Source of the DNA: Sander lucioperca
Lineage: Eukaryota; Chordata; Actinopteri; Perciformes; Percidae
Direction: 5' to 3'
DNA length: 64,000 nt
Assembly (NCBI RefSeq): GCF_008315115.2
Contig: NC_050191.1
Coordinates: forward strand, 561,501 to 625,500
Part shown: positions 10,709-22,896 of the stretch, piece by piece
Layout of the letters: each line of letters starts with the position of its first letter
Position numbering within the stretch: position 1 is the first letter of the stretch
Made by a program: the position numbers and the translations under genes
The notes under the pieces: generated by a model
What the model was told of the DNA's origin: nothing
The model's input: the letters and a program-made list of their open reading frames with translations, nothing else
Databases searched by the model: none

Positions 10709-12742
10709 CCTTAAGAATGCTCTACAACAAACAACCTTCTTAACCCCCCCTGACCGAGGGAGACAGCGGAGAGAAATGAGAGAGTGACCTAGAGGGTGGA
10801 GGGGGGAGGCAGGCGTGGTGGTTGAAGGAGCGGGGGAGGCGGTCAAGTTGTTGTAAATGGCGTCACAGGCGCCGATTTATGTTTTCCTCCGTGGGTGCTT
10901 CGTGGGAAATTAAGCATCGATGCCACCGACGTAACCGATCACGCTACGACAGGTGCTCCACTTAGCACCAATTGCAATGTTTAATTGCACGGTATCGCCG
11001 CCTATGAATGGTGTTGATATTGGATTTAAAAAGTGAGAGAAAAGAGTTGCATTTGTCCACTGTGAAGGTTGTAGAAACTTTGTCAGGTGGGTTAAGAAGT
11101 TTGTTTATTGTAAAAAACCAAAGGAGCACGCAAAAATGAAAACAAAAACCTAACGGTATGAGGCAAACTTCAGTAAATATTAAGAAGTGTGAGCTGCAAG
11201 GTCTGTGGTATATTTCCATTGCAAATATCCCATTAAAATTGAGTAAAAGGGCCAAAACTGGTCTACGTTGATTATAGCGCCCCCTAATGGCCGATCTTCG
11301 CCAAATTTGGTACTGAGCCTCAGAGCCCCATGCCGAACGAGCACCACAGGTTTCGCGTTGATTGTATGTACTGTGGCAGAGATATTGCATATGCAAAGTT
11401 CCCATTCAAATGCATTGAGTTATTGGCCATAACAAATAAACGTTGATTATAGCGCCCCCTAAAGGCCGATCTTCGCCAAATTAGGTACAGAGCATCAGAG
11501 TGGCATGTTGAACAATGACATCAAGTTTCTTGGTGATAACATTTCATTTGGCCAAGATATGATATGATACGTGTGTGGTAGCTATCTATGAAAATTTGTT
11601 TGGTCCTCAAATGCGCATACTTTAACATAGCAAAATTCCTTGAGTAACTTTTGGTCAGGTCCATCTGGAGATGCTGCGTACTAGGTTTCGAGCTGATCCG
11701 TTGCACGGCCTAGGACGAGTTCGAAAAAGTTGGTTTTGCGCATTGCACGATTTTGCGAAAAAGATTTTAAGCAAAAATGGGCGTGGCCTATATCATGTGA
11801 TTCAGCTTGATTCAAGGAACACGTGGATGTATGGTTTTCTAATGTGCGATGTGTAATGTGGGAGATAAAGGCAAAAAACCATTATAGCGCCACCTAGTGG
11901 TCCACATGTGTAATTTTTGGTAGGTGTGGTCCATGACCCATTGTCTATCTACCCTGTAAATTTAAAGTTGTTCACATTAGTGTAAGTGGTGAATCTAGAC
12001 TTGGGTCCCATAGGCCACGCCCACTTTGACCCCTCAGTACCCCACTCTAGACATGGCCTCAGAAGGATCCCTAGATGGTGCCCATCAAACTTTTGTAAAA
12101 ATCAGATGAGCCGTTCATGAGATATAAACTTTTTGTACTTGTAGCGCCCCCTAGTGACCAATCTTTGTAAAACGCGTGGGGCACCTCCAGAGGGTCATGG
12201 CAAACAAGAATCTAAAGTTTGGCGTTGATAGCCTTTATTTTGGCCGAGATATGGCAAAGTTGGTGTTTTCATAGTTAGCTACACAAATTTGTTCGTGCGT
12301 AATATGCGAAATTTTTGTCCTATCAAAATTCTTTTCATTAACGTTTTGTTACGTCGGTCTGGAGATGCTACGGTCCAAGTTTCGTGCAGATCGGTCGCAC
12401 GGTCTAGGAGGAGTTCGAAAAAGTAGGTTTTTGATAAATTGCGATTTTTCACGCATAAAAGTCTAGGCGGAAATGGGCGTGGCCTATATCACGTGATTCA
12501 GGTGGATCCAGGGAACGCGTGGATGTATGAGTTTTGAATGTAGGGTGTACGGTGTGGGAGTTATAGGGAGTTATAGAGCCAAAATGCGGTTTTTTCTGCT
12601 ATAGCGCCACCTAGTGGTGGAAGTGGGTCAATTTTTGTGCCTGAGGTCCTTGCGGTGATTCAGACCATTCCTGAAAATGGCAAACCCCCACCATGTACGG
12701 TTTAGGCTGTAGTCGGAGTTTTACGCGGAGAAGAATAATAAT
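10709..12742 (+). repeat. F1 unit L4 (5' head missing)
   Basis: Starts at TTAAGAATGCTCTACAAC, inside what is normally the head region, so the hairpin and roughly 220 bases of GC-rich head are absent. The rest is standard through the AAT tail at 12742. The body belongs to the subtype with TGGTCTACGTTGATTATAGC, shared with L5, L9, L10, L13 and R6. Confidence 0.92.
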
Positions 12743-14999
12743 AACTAGAACTGCAAGCAGTTATGACGGGGCCCAAGCCAGCCACGCCAGTCGCCCCCGA
12801 CGCCCGGGGGAGCGCGCGGAGGCGGAACCCGAAGCCGGGCGGCGGGGAGGCTAACGCGCGAAACGTCGAGAGGCGCGAGCCGCGACGCCTGCGGAACGTC
12901 GCCGTCGCAAACGTAGCGGTCGACGGTTCACCTCCAAGCGTGTACGGACCGCCTTTAAGAATGCTCTACAACAAACAAACTTCTTAACCCCCCCTGACCG
13001 AGGGAGACAGCGGAGAGAAATGAGAGAGTGACCGAGAGGGTGGAGGGGGGAGGCAGGCGTGGTGGTTGAAGGAGCGGGGGAGGCGGTCAAGTTGTTGTAA
13101 ATGGCGTCACAGGCGCCGATTTATGTTTTCCTCCGTGGGTGCTTTGTGGGAAATTAAGCATCGATGCCACCGACGTAACCGATCACGCTACGACAGGTGC
13201 TCCACTTAGCACCAATTGCAATGTTTAATTGCACGGTATCGCCGCCTATGAATGGTGTTGATATTGGATTTAAAAAGTGAGAGAAAAGAGTTGCATTTGT
13301 CCACTGTGAAGGTTGTAGAAACTTTGTCAGGTGGGTTAAGAAGTTTGTTTATTGTAAAAAACCAAAGGAGCACGCAAAAATGAAAACAAAAACCTAACGG
13401 TATGAGGCAAACTTCAGTAAATATTAAGAAGTGTGAGCTGCAAGGTCTGTGGTATATTTCCATTGCAAATATCCCATTAAAATTGAGTAAAAGGGCCAAA
13501 ACTGGTCTACGTTGATTATAGCGCCCCCTAATGGCCGATCTTCGCCAAATTTGGTACTGAGCCTCAGAGCCCCATGCCGAACGAGCACCACAGGTTTCGC
13601 GTTGATTGTATGTACTGTGGCAGAGATATTGCATATGCAAAGTTCCCATTCAAATGCATTGAGTTATTGGCCATAACAAATAAACGTTGATTATAGCGCC
13701 CCCTAAAGGCCGATCTTCGCCAAATTAGGTACAGAGCATCAGAGTGGCATGTTGAACAATGACATCAAGTTTCTTGGTGATAACATTTCATTTGGCCAAG
13801 ATATGATATGATACGTGTGTGGTAGCTATCTATGAAAATTTGTTTGGTCCTCAAATGCGCATACTTTAACATAGCAAAATTCCTTGAGTAACTTTTGGTC
13901 AGGTCCATCTGGAGATGCTGCGTACTAGGTTTCGAGCTGATCCGTTGCACGGCCTAGGACGAGTTCGAAAAAGTTGGTTTTGCGCATTGCACGATTTTGC
14001 GAAAAAGATTTTAAGCAAAAATGGGCGTGGCCTATATCATGTGATTCAGCTTGATTCAAGGAACACGTGGATGTATGGTTTTCTAATGTGCGATGTGTAA
14101 TGTGGGAGATAAAGGCAAAAAACCATTATAGCGCCACCTAGTGGTCCACATGTGTAATTTTTGGTAGGTGTGGTCCATGACCCATTGTCTATCTACCCTG
14201 TAAATTTAAAGTTGTTCACATTAGTGTAAGTGGTGAATCTAGACTTGGGTCCCATAGGCCACGCCCACTTTGACCCCTCAGTACCCCACTCTAGACATGG
14301 CCTCAGAAGGATCCCTAGATGGTGCCCATCAACTTTTGTAAAAATCAGATGAGCCGTTCATGAGATATAAACTTTTTGTACTTGTAGCGCCCCCTAGTGA
14401 CCAATCTTTGTAAAACGCGTGGGGCACCTCCAGAGGGTCATGGCAAACAAGAATCTAAAGTTTGGCGTTGATAGCCTTTATTTTGGCCGAGATATGGCAA
14501 AGTTGGTGTTTTCATAGTTAGCTACACAAATTTGTTCGTGCGTAATATGCGAAATTTTTGTCCTATCAAAATTCTTTTCATTAACGTTTTGTTACGTCGG
14601 TCTGGAGATGCTACGGTCCAAGTTTCGTGCAGATCGGTCGCACGGTCTAGGAGGAGTTCGAAAAAGTAGGTTTTTGATAAATTGCGATTTTTCACGCATA
14701 AAAGTCTAGGCGGAAATGGGCGTGGCCTATATCACGTGATTCAGGTGGATCCAGGGAACGCGTGGATGTATGAGTTTTGAATGTAGGGTGTACGGTGTGG
14801 GAGTTATAGGGAGTTATAGAGCCAAAATGCGGTTTTTCTGCTATAGCGCCACCTAGTGGTGGAAGTGGGTCAATTTTTGTGCCTGAGGTCCTTGCGGTGA
14901 TTCAGGCAATTCCTGAAAATGGCAAACCCCCACCATGTACGGTTTAGGCTGTAGTCGGAGTTTTACGCGGAGAAGAATAATAATAATAATAATAATAAT
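12743..14999 (+). repeat. F1 unit L5 (complete) with AAT tail
   Basis: Complete unit. It shares rare variants with L9 at 22897, such as GATTCAGGCAATTCCTG near the tail (about 14900 and 25052) and CCCATCAACTTTTG, which marks the two as a recent duplicate pair about 10.15 kb apart. Its AAT tail leads into the large F3 array. Confidence 0.94.
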
Positions 15000-15560
15000 G
15001 AAGAGGAAAAATCAGTAGAAAAACAATAGGGTTCTACAGCCCTGCTGTATGAACGGCATAGCTTTGCTATTGCCCGTTCTTACAGACTCGGGCTTGGACC
15101 CCTAATAATAATAATGAAGAGGAAAAATCAGTAGAAAAACAATAGGGTTCTACAGCCCTGCTGTATGAACGGCATAGCTTTGCTATTGCCCGTTCTTACA
15201 GACTCGGGCTTGGACCCCTAATAATAATAATAATAATGAAGAGGAAAAATCAGTAGAAAAACAATAGGGTTCTACAGCCCTGCTGTATGAACGGCATAGC
15301 TTTGCTATTGCCCGTTCTTACAGACTCGGGCTTGGACCCCTAATAATGAAGAGGAAAAATCAGTAGAAAAACAATAGGGTTCTACAGCCCTGCTGTATGA
15401 ACGGCATAGCTTTGCTATTGCCCGTTCTTACAGACTCGGGCTTGGACCCCTAATAATGAAGAGGAAAAATCAGTAGAAAAACAATAGGGTTCTACAGCCC
15501 TGCTGTATGAACGGCATAGCTTTGCTATTGCCCGTTCTTACAGACTCGGGCTTGGACCCC

Positions 15561-15593
<33 letters not shown>

Positions 15594-16400
15594 AGAGGAA
15601 AAATCAGTAGAAAAACAATAGGGTTCTACAGCCCTGCTGTATGAACGGCATAGCTTTGCTATTGCCCGTTCTTACAGACTCGGGCTTGGACCCCTAATAA
15701 TAATAATAATAATGAAGAGGAAAAATCAGTAGAAAAACAATAGGGTTCTACAGCCCTGCTGTATGAACGGCATAGCTTTGCTATTGCCCGTTCTTACAGA
15801 CTCGGGCTTGGACCCCTAATGAAGAGGAAAAATCAGTAGAAAAACAATAGGGTTCTACAGCCCTGCTGTATGAACGGCATAGCTTTGCTATTGCCCGTTC
15901 TTACAGACTCGGGCTTGGACCCCTAATGAAGAGGAAAAATCAGTAGAAAAACAATAGGGTTCTACAGCCCTGCTGTATGAACGGCATAGCTTTGCTATTG
16001 CCCGTTCTTACAGACTCGGGCTTGGACCCCTAATAATAATAATAATAATAATAATAATGAAGAGGAAAAATCAGTAGAAAAACAATAGGGTTCTACAGCC
16101 CTGCTGTATGAACGGCATAGCTTTGCTATTGCCCGTTCTTACAGACTCGGGCTTGGACCCCTAATAATAATAATAATAATAATAATAATGAAGAGGAAAA
16201 ATCAGTAGAAAAACAATAGGGTTCTACAGCCCTGCTGTATGAACGGCATAGCTTTGCTATTGCCCGTTCTTACAGACTCGGGCTTGGACCCCTAATGAAG
16301 AGGAAAAATCAGTAGAAAAACAATAGGGTTCTACAGCCCTGCTGTATGAACGGCATAGCTTTGCTATTGCCCGTTCTTACAGACTCGGGCTTGGACCCCT
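15000..16400 (+). repeat. F3 cassette array: twelve 104-bp copies separated by (AAT)n
   Basis: Cores start at 15000, 15116, 15238, 15348, 15458, 15592, 15714, 15821, 15928, 16059, 16190 and 16297. Each is 104 bp and, by eye, identical; only the spacer varies, from one to about ten AAT triplets. Within each core (numbering from its first base) TACAGC (36-41), loop CCT and GCTGTA (45-50) form a perfect 6-bp hairpin. GAACGGCATAGC (52-63) pairs with GCTATTGCCCGTTC (67-80) around a TTT loop with two single-base bulges. No ORF spans a core. Either a structured non-coding transposable cassette or a satellite seeded by one. Confidence 0.97.
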
Positions 16401-18248
16401 AACTAGAACTGCAAGCAGTTATGACGGGGCCCAAGCCACCCACGCCAGTCGCCCCCGACGCCCGGGGGAGCGCGCGAAAGCGGAACCCGAAGCCGGGCGG
16501 AGGGGAGGCGAACGTCGCTAAACGTCGAGAGGCGCGAGCCACGACGTCTGCGGTGCGTCGCCGTCGCAAAAGTAGCGGTCGACTGTTCACCTCCACGCGT
16601 GTACGGACCGCCTTTAAGAATTCTCTACAACAAACAAACTTCTTAACCCCCCTGACCGCGGGACACAGCTGAGAGAAATGAGAGAGTGACCGAGAGGGTG
16701 GAGGGGGGAGGCAGGTGTGGTGGTTGAAGGAGCGGGGGAGGTGGTCAAGTTGTTGTAAACGACGTCACAGGCGCCGATTTATGTTTTCCTCCGTGGGTGC
16801 TTCGTGGGAAATTAAGCATCGATGCCACCGACGTAACCGATCACGCTACGCTCCACTTAGCACCAACTGCAATGTTTAATTGCACGGTATCGCCGCCTAC
16901 GAATGGTGTAGATTTTGGATTGAAAAAGTGAGAGAAAAGAGTTGCATTTGTCCACTGTGAAGGTTGTAGAAACTTTGTCAGGTGGGTTAAGATGTTTGTT
17001 TTATTGTAAAAAACCAAAGGAGCACGCAAAAGTAAAAACCAAAACCTAACGGTAAGAGGCAAACGTCAGTAAATATTGAGAAGTGTGAGCTGCAAGGTCT
17101 GTGGTACATTTCCATTGCAAATATCCCATTACAATTGAGTAAAAGGGCCAAAACATGTATACGTTGATTATAGCGCCCCCTAATGGCCGATCTTCGCCAA
17201 ATTTGGTAATGAGCCTCGGAGCCGCATGCCGAACGAGCACCACAAGTTTCGTGTTGATTGCATGTACTGTGGCAGAGATATTGCAATTGCAAATTCCCCA
17301 TTCAAATGCATTGAGTTATTGGCCAACACAAATAAAGGTTGCTTATAGCGCCCCCTGAAGGCCGATCTTCGCCAAATTTGGTACAGAGCATCAGAGTGGC
17401 ATCTTGAACAATGCCCTGAAGGTTCTTGCTGATAACATTTAATTTGGCCGAGATATGATATGATACGTGTGCGGTAGCTAGCTATGCAAATTTGTTTGGT
17501 CGTCAAATGCGCATACTTTAACGTAGCAAAATTCCTTGAGAACCTTTATGGTCAGGTCCATCTGGAGATGCTACCTATTAGGTTTCGAGCTGATCCGTCG
17601 CACGGCCTAGGACGAGTTCGTAAAAGTTGGTTTTGCATATTGCGCGATTTTGCGAAAAAGATTTTCAGCAAAAATGGGCGTGGCCTATATCATGTGATTC
17701 AGCTTGATTCAAGGAACACGTGGATGTATGGTTTTCTAATGTGCGATGTGTAATGTGGGAGATAAAGGCAAAAAAACATTATAGCGCCACCTAGTGGTCC
17801 ACATGTGTAATGTTTGGTAGGTGTGGTCCATGACCCATTGTCTATCTACCCTGTAAATTTAAAGTTGTTCACATTAGTGTAAGTGGTGAATCTAGACTTG
17901 GGTCCCATAGGCCACGCCCACTTTGACCCCTCAGTACCCCATTCTAGACATTGCCTCAGAAGTGTCCCTAGATGGTGCCCATCAAATTTTGTAAAAATCA
18001 GATGAGCCGTTCATGAGATATAAACTTTTTGTACTTGTAGCGCCCCCTAGTGACCAATCTTTGTAAAACGCGTGGGGCACCTCCAGAGGGTCATGGCAAA
18101 CAAGAATCTAAAGTTTGGCGTTGATATCCTTTATTTTGGCCGAGATATGGCAAAGTTGGTGTTTTCATAGTTAGCTACACAAATTTGTTCGTGCGTAATA
18201 TGCGCAATTTTTGTCCTATCAAAATTCTTTTCATTAACCTTTTGTTAG
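16401..18248 (+). repeat. F1 unit L6 (3' truncated)
   Basis: The head follows the last F3 core directly (CCCCT then AACTAG), without an AAT spacer. It lacks 7 bases near 16850 (one ACGGACG copy). The unit stops in the second body module at CTTTTGTTAGGT and jumps back to ACATTTCCATTGC, a site that normally lies about 1.1 kb earlier in the unit. Confidence 0.92.
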
Positions 18249-19118
18249 GTACATTTCCATTGCAAATATCCCATTACAATTGAGTAAAAGGGCCAAAACA
18301 TGTATACGTTGATTATAGCGCCCCCTAATGGCCGATCTTCGCCAAATTTGGTAATGAGCCTCGGAGCCGCATGCCGAACGAGCACCACAAGTTTCGTGTT
18401 GATTGCATGTACTGTGGCAGAGATATTGCAATTGCAAATTCCCCATTCAAATGCATTGAGTTATTGGCCAACACAAATAAAGGTTGCTTATAGCGCCCCC
18501 TGAAGGCCGATCTTCGCCAAATTTGGTACAGAGCATCAGAGTGGCATCTTGAACAATGCCCTGAAGGTTCTTGCTGATAACATTTAATTTGGCCGAGATA
18601 TGATATGATACGTGTGCGGTAGCTAGCTATGCAAATTTGTTTGGTCGTCAAATGCGCATACTTTAACGTAGCAAAATTCCTTGAGTACCTTTATGGTCAG
18701 GTCCATCTGGAGATGCTACCTATTAGGTTTCGAGCTGATCCGTCGCACGGCCTAGGACGAGTTCGTAAAAGTTGGTTTTGCATATTGCGCGATTTTGCGA
18801 AAAAGATTTTCAGCAAAAATGGGCGTGGCCTATATCATGTGATTCAGCTTGATTCAAGGAACACGTGGATGTATGGTTTTCTAATGTGCGATGTGTAATG
18901 TGGGAGATAAAGGCAAAAAACCATTATAGCGCCACCTAGTGGTCCACATGTGTAATGTTTGGTAGGTGTGGTCCATGACCCATTGTCTATCTACCCTGTA
19001 AATTTAAAGTTGTTCACATTAGTGTAAGTGGTGAATCTAGACTTGGGTCCCATAGGCCACGCCCACTTTGACCCCTCAGTACCCCACTCTAGACATTGCC
19101 TCAGAAGTATCCCTAGAT
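18249..19118 (+). repeat. F1 fragment L6b, partial internal duplication
   Basis: Repeats the segment found at about 17106-17970 of L6 almost base for base, then breaks at CCCTAGATA. It is bounded on both sides by jumps within the F1 unit. The left jump shows a GGT microhomology (TTAGGT joined to TGGTACATTT). Confidence 0.9.
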
Positions 19119-20547
19119 ACAAATTTGGTACAGAGCCTCAGAGCGGCATGCCAAACCAGCACCAGACGTTTCGTGGTGATTGCTTTTACCGTGACAGAGA
19201 TATCGCATATGCAAATTTCCCATTTAAATGCATTGAGTTATTGGCCAAAACAAATAAACGTTGCTTATAGCGCCCCCTAAAGGCCGATCTTTGCCAAATT
19301 TGGTACAGAGCATGATAGTGGCATGATGAACAATGATTCCGAGTTCCTTGCTGATAACATTTAATTTGGCCGAGATATGATATGATATGTTTGTGCTAGC
19401 TAGCTATGAAAATGTGTTTGGTCGTCAAATGCGCATACTTTAACGTAGCAAAATTTCTTGAGTAACTTTTGGTCAAGTCCATCTGGAGATGCTACCTACC
19501 AGGTTTCGAGCTGATCCGTCGCACGGCCTAGGACGAGTTTGAAAAAGTTGGTTTTGCGCATTGTGCGATATTGCGAAAAAGATTTTAAGCAAAAATGGGC
19601 GTGGCCTATATCATGTGATTCAGCTTGATTCAACGAACACGTGGATGTATGGGTTTCTAATGTGGGATGTGTAATGTGGGAGTTAAAGGCAAAAAACCAT
19701 TATAGCGCCACCTAGTGGTCCACATGTGTAATTTTTGGTAGGTGTGGTCCATGACCCATTGTCTATCTACCCTGTAAATTTAAAGTTGTTCACATTAGTG
19801 TAAGTGGTGAATCTAGACTTGGGTCCCATTGGCCACGCCCACTTTGACCCCTCAGTACGCAACTCTAGACATGGCCTCAGGAGTGTCCCTAGATGGTACC
19901 CATCAAATTTTGTAAAAATCAAATGAGCCGTTCATGAGATATAAACTTTTTGTACTTGTAGCGCCCCCTAGTGACCAATTTTCGTAAAACGCGTGGGGGA
20001 CCTCCAGAGGGTCATGTCAAACAAGAATCTAAAGTTTGGCGTTGATAGCATGTATTTTGGCTGAGATATGGCAAAGTCGGTGTTTTCATAGTTAGCTACA
20101 CAAATTTGTTTGTGCGTAATATGCGCAATTTTTATCCTATAAAAATTCTTTTCATTAACTTTTTGTCAGGTCGGTCTGGAGATGCTACGGTCCAAGTTTC
20201 GTGCAGATCGGTCGCACGGTCTAGGAGGAGTTCGAAAAAGTAGGTTTTTGATAAATCGCGATTTTTCACGCATAAAAGTCTAGGCGGAAATGGGCGTGGC
20301 CTATATCACGTGATTCAGTTGGATCCAGGGAACACGTGGATATATGGTTTTTAAATGTGAGGTGTACGGTGTGGGAGTTATAGGGCCAAACGCGTTTTTT
20401 CTGCTATAGCGCCACCTAGTGGTGGAAGTGGGTCAATTTTTGCGCCTGAGGTCCTTGCGGAGTTTCGGACCAGTCCTGAAAACAGCAACCCCCCACCATG
20501 TACGGTTTAGGCTGTAGTCGGAGTTTTAGGCGGAGAAGAATAATAAT
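19119..20547 (+). repeat. F1 fragment L7 (5' truncated, with AAT tail)
   Basis: Resumes at CAAATTTGGTACAGAGCCTC in the body of a different subtype: the variants CAAACCAGCACCAGACG and TACCGTGACAGAG match R1, R2 and R9 of the right half. It continues to the normal tail and two to three AAT triplets. The stretch 16401-20547 is therefore a three-part chimera of two subtypes. Confidence 0.9.
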
Positions 20548-20651
20548 GAAGAGGAAAAATCAGTAGAAAAACAATAGGGTTCTACAGCCCTGCTGTATGA
20601 ACGGCATAGCTTTGCTATTGCCCGTTCTTACAGACTCGGGCTTGGACCCCT
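20548..20651 (+). repeat. F3 104-bp cassette, single copy
   Basis: Full core between the L7 tail and the L8 head; flanked by AATAAT on the left and AAT on the right. Confidence 0.96.
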
Positions 20652-20654
20652 AAT

Positions 20655-22896
20655 AACTAGAACTGCAAGCAGTTATGACGGGGCCCAAGCCTCCCACGCC
20701 AGTCGCCCCCGACGCCCGGGGGAACGTGCGGAAGCGGAACCCGAAGCCGGGCGGCGGGGAGGCAAACGTCGCCAAACGTCGAGAGGCGCGAGCCGCGACG
20801 CCTGCGGAGCGTCGCCGTCGCAAACGTAGCGGTCGACGGTTCACCTCCAAGCGTGTACGGACCGCCTTTAAGAATTCTCTACAACAAACAAACTTCTTAA
20901 CCCCCCTGACCGCGGGACACAGCTCAGAGTAATGAGAGAGTGACCGAGAGGGTGGAGGGGGGAGGCAGGTGTGGTGGTTGAAGGAGCGGGGGAGGTGGTC
21001 AAGTTGTTGTAAATGGCGTCACAGGCGCCGATTTAGGTTTTCCTCCGTGGGTGCTTCGTGGGAAATTAAGCATCGATGCCACCGACGTAACCGATCACGC
21101 TACGACGGACGCTCCACTTAGCACCAACTGCAATGTTTAATTGCACGGTATCGCCGCCTATGAATGGTGTTGATATTGGATTTAAAAAGTGAGAGAAAAG
21201 AGTTGCATTTGTCCACTGTGAAGGTTGTAGAAACTTTGTCAGGTGGGTTAAGAAGTTTGTTTATTGTAAAATACCAAAGGAGCACGCAAAAATGAAAACA
21301 AAAACCTAACGGTAGGAGGCAAACATCAGTAAATATTAAGAAGTGTGAGCTGCAAGGTCTGTGGTACATTTCCATTGCAAATATCCCATTACAATTGAGT
21401 AAAAGGGCCAAAACATGTATACGTTGATTATAGCGCCCCCTGATGGCCGATCTTCGCCATATTTGGTACTGAGCCTCAGAGCCCCATGCCGAACGAGCAC
21501 CACAAGTTTCACGTTGATTGTATGTACTGTGGCAGAGATATTGCATATGCAAATTTCCCATTCAAATGCATTGAGTTATTGGCCATAACAAATAAACGTT
21601 GATTATAGCGCCCCCTAAAGGCCGATCTTCGCCAAATTTGGTACAGAGCATCAGAGTGGCATCTTGAACAAGGACCTAAAGTTTCTTGCTGATAACATTT
21701 AATTTGGCCGAGATATGATATGATACGTGTGCGGTAGCTAGCTATGCAAATTTGTTTGGTCGTCAAATGCGCATACTTTAACGTAGCAAAATTCCTTGGG
21801 TAACTTTTGGTCAGGTCCATCTGGAGATGCTACCTACCAGGTTTCGAGCTGATCCGTCGCACGGCCTAGGACGAGTTCGTAAAAGTTGGTTTTGCACATT
21901 GCGCGATTTTGCGAAAAAGATTTTAAGCAAAAATGGGCGTGGCCTATATCATGTGATTCAGCTTGATTCAAGGAACAAGTGGATGTATGGTTTTCTAATG
22001 TGCGATGTGTAATGTGGGAGATAAAGGCAAAAAAACATTATAGCGCCACCTAGTGGTCCACATGTGTAATTTTTGGTAGGTGTGGTCCATGACCCATTGT
22101 CTATCTACCCTGTAAATTTAAAGTTGTTCACATTAGTGTAAGTGGTGAATCTAGACTTGGGTCCCATAGGCCACGCCCACTTTGACCCCTCAGTACACCA
22201 CTCTAGACATTGCCTCAGAAGTGTCCCTAGATGGTGCCCATCAAATTTTGTAAAAATCAGATGAGCCGTTCATGAGATATAAACTTTTTGTACTTGTAGC
22301 GCCCCCTAGTGACCAATCTTTGTAAAACGCGTGGGGCACCTCCAGAGGGTCATGGCAAACAAGAATCTAAAGTTTGGCGTTGATAGCCTTTATTTTGGCC
22401 GAGATATGGCAAAGTTGGTGTTTTCATAGTTAGCTACACAAATTTGTTCGTGCGTAATATGCGAAATTTTTGTCCTATCAAAATTCTTTTCATTAACGTT
22501 TTGTTACGTCGGTCTGGAGATGCTACGGTCCAAGTTTCGTGCAGATCGGTCGCACGGTCTAGGAGGAGTTCGAAAAAGTAGGTTTTTGATAAATTGCGAT
22601 TTTTCACGCATAAAAGTCTAGGCGGAAATGGGCGTGGCCTATATCACGTGATTCAGGTGGATCCAGGGAACGCGTGGATGTATGAGTTTTGAATGTAGGG
22701 TGTACGGTGTGGGAGTTATAGGGAGTTATAGAGCCAAATCGCGGTTTTTCTGCTATAGCGCCACCTAGTGGTGGAAGTGGGTCAATTTTTGTGCCTGAGG
22801 TCCTTGCGGTGATTCAGACCATTCCTGAAAATGGCAAACCCCTAACATGTACGGTTTAGGCTGTAGTCGGAGTTTTACGCGGAGAAGAATAATAAT
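20655..22896 (+). repeat. F1 unit L8 (complete)
   Basis: Complete unit intermediate between subtypes: the middle reads like R5 (ATGTATACGTTGATTATAGC with GCATATGCAAATTTCCC), and the second body module reads like L4/L5. Its tail region has the private CCCCTAACATGTACGG at about 22838. Mosaic variants suggest past exchange between units. Confidence 0.93.

Noticed and set aside
15000..16400. CRISPR-like array
   Set aside because: The repeats are 104 bp and the spacers are only AAT triplets; there are no unique spacers or cas genes, and the rest of the window is eukaryotic repeat.
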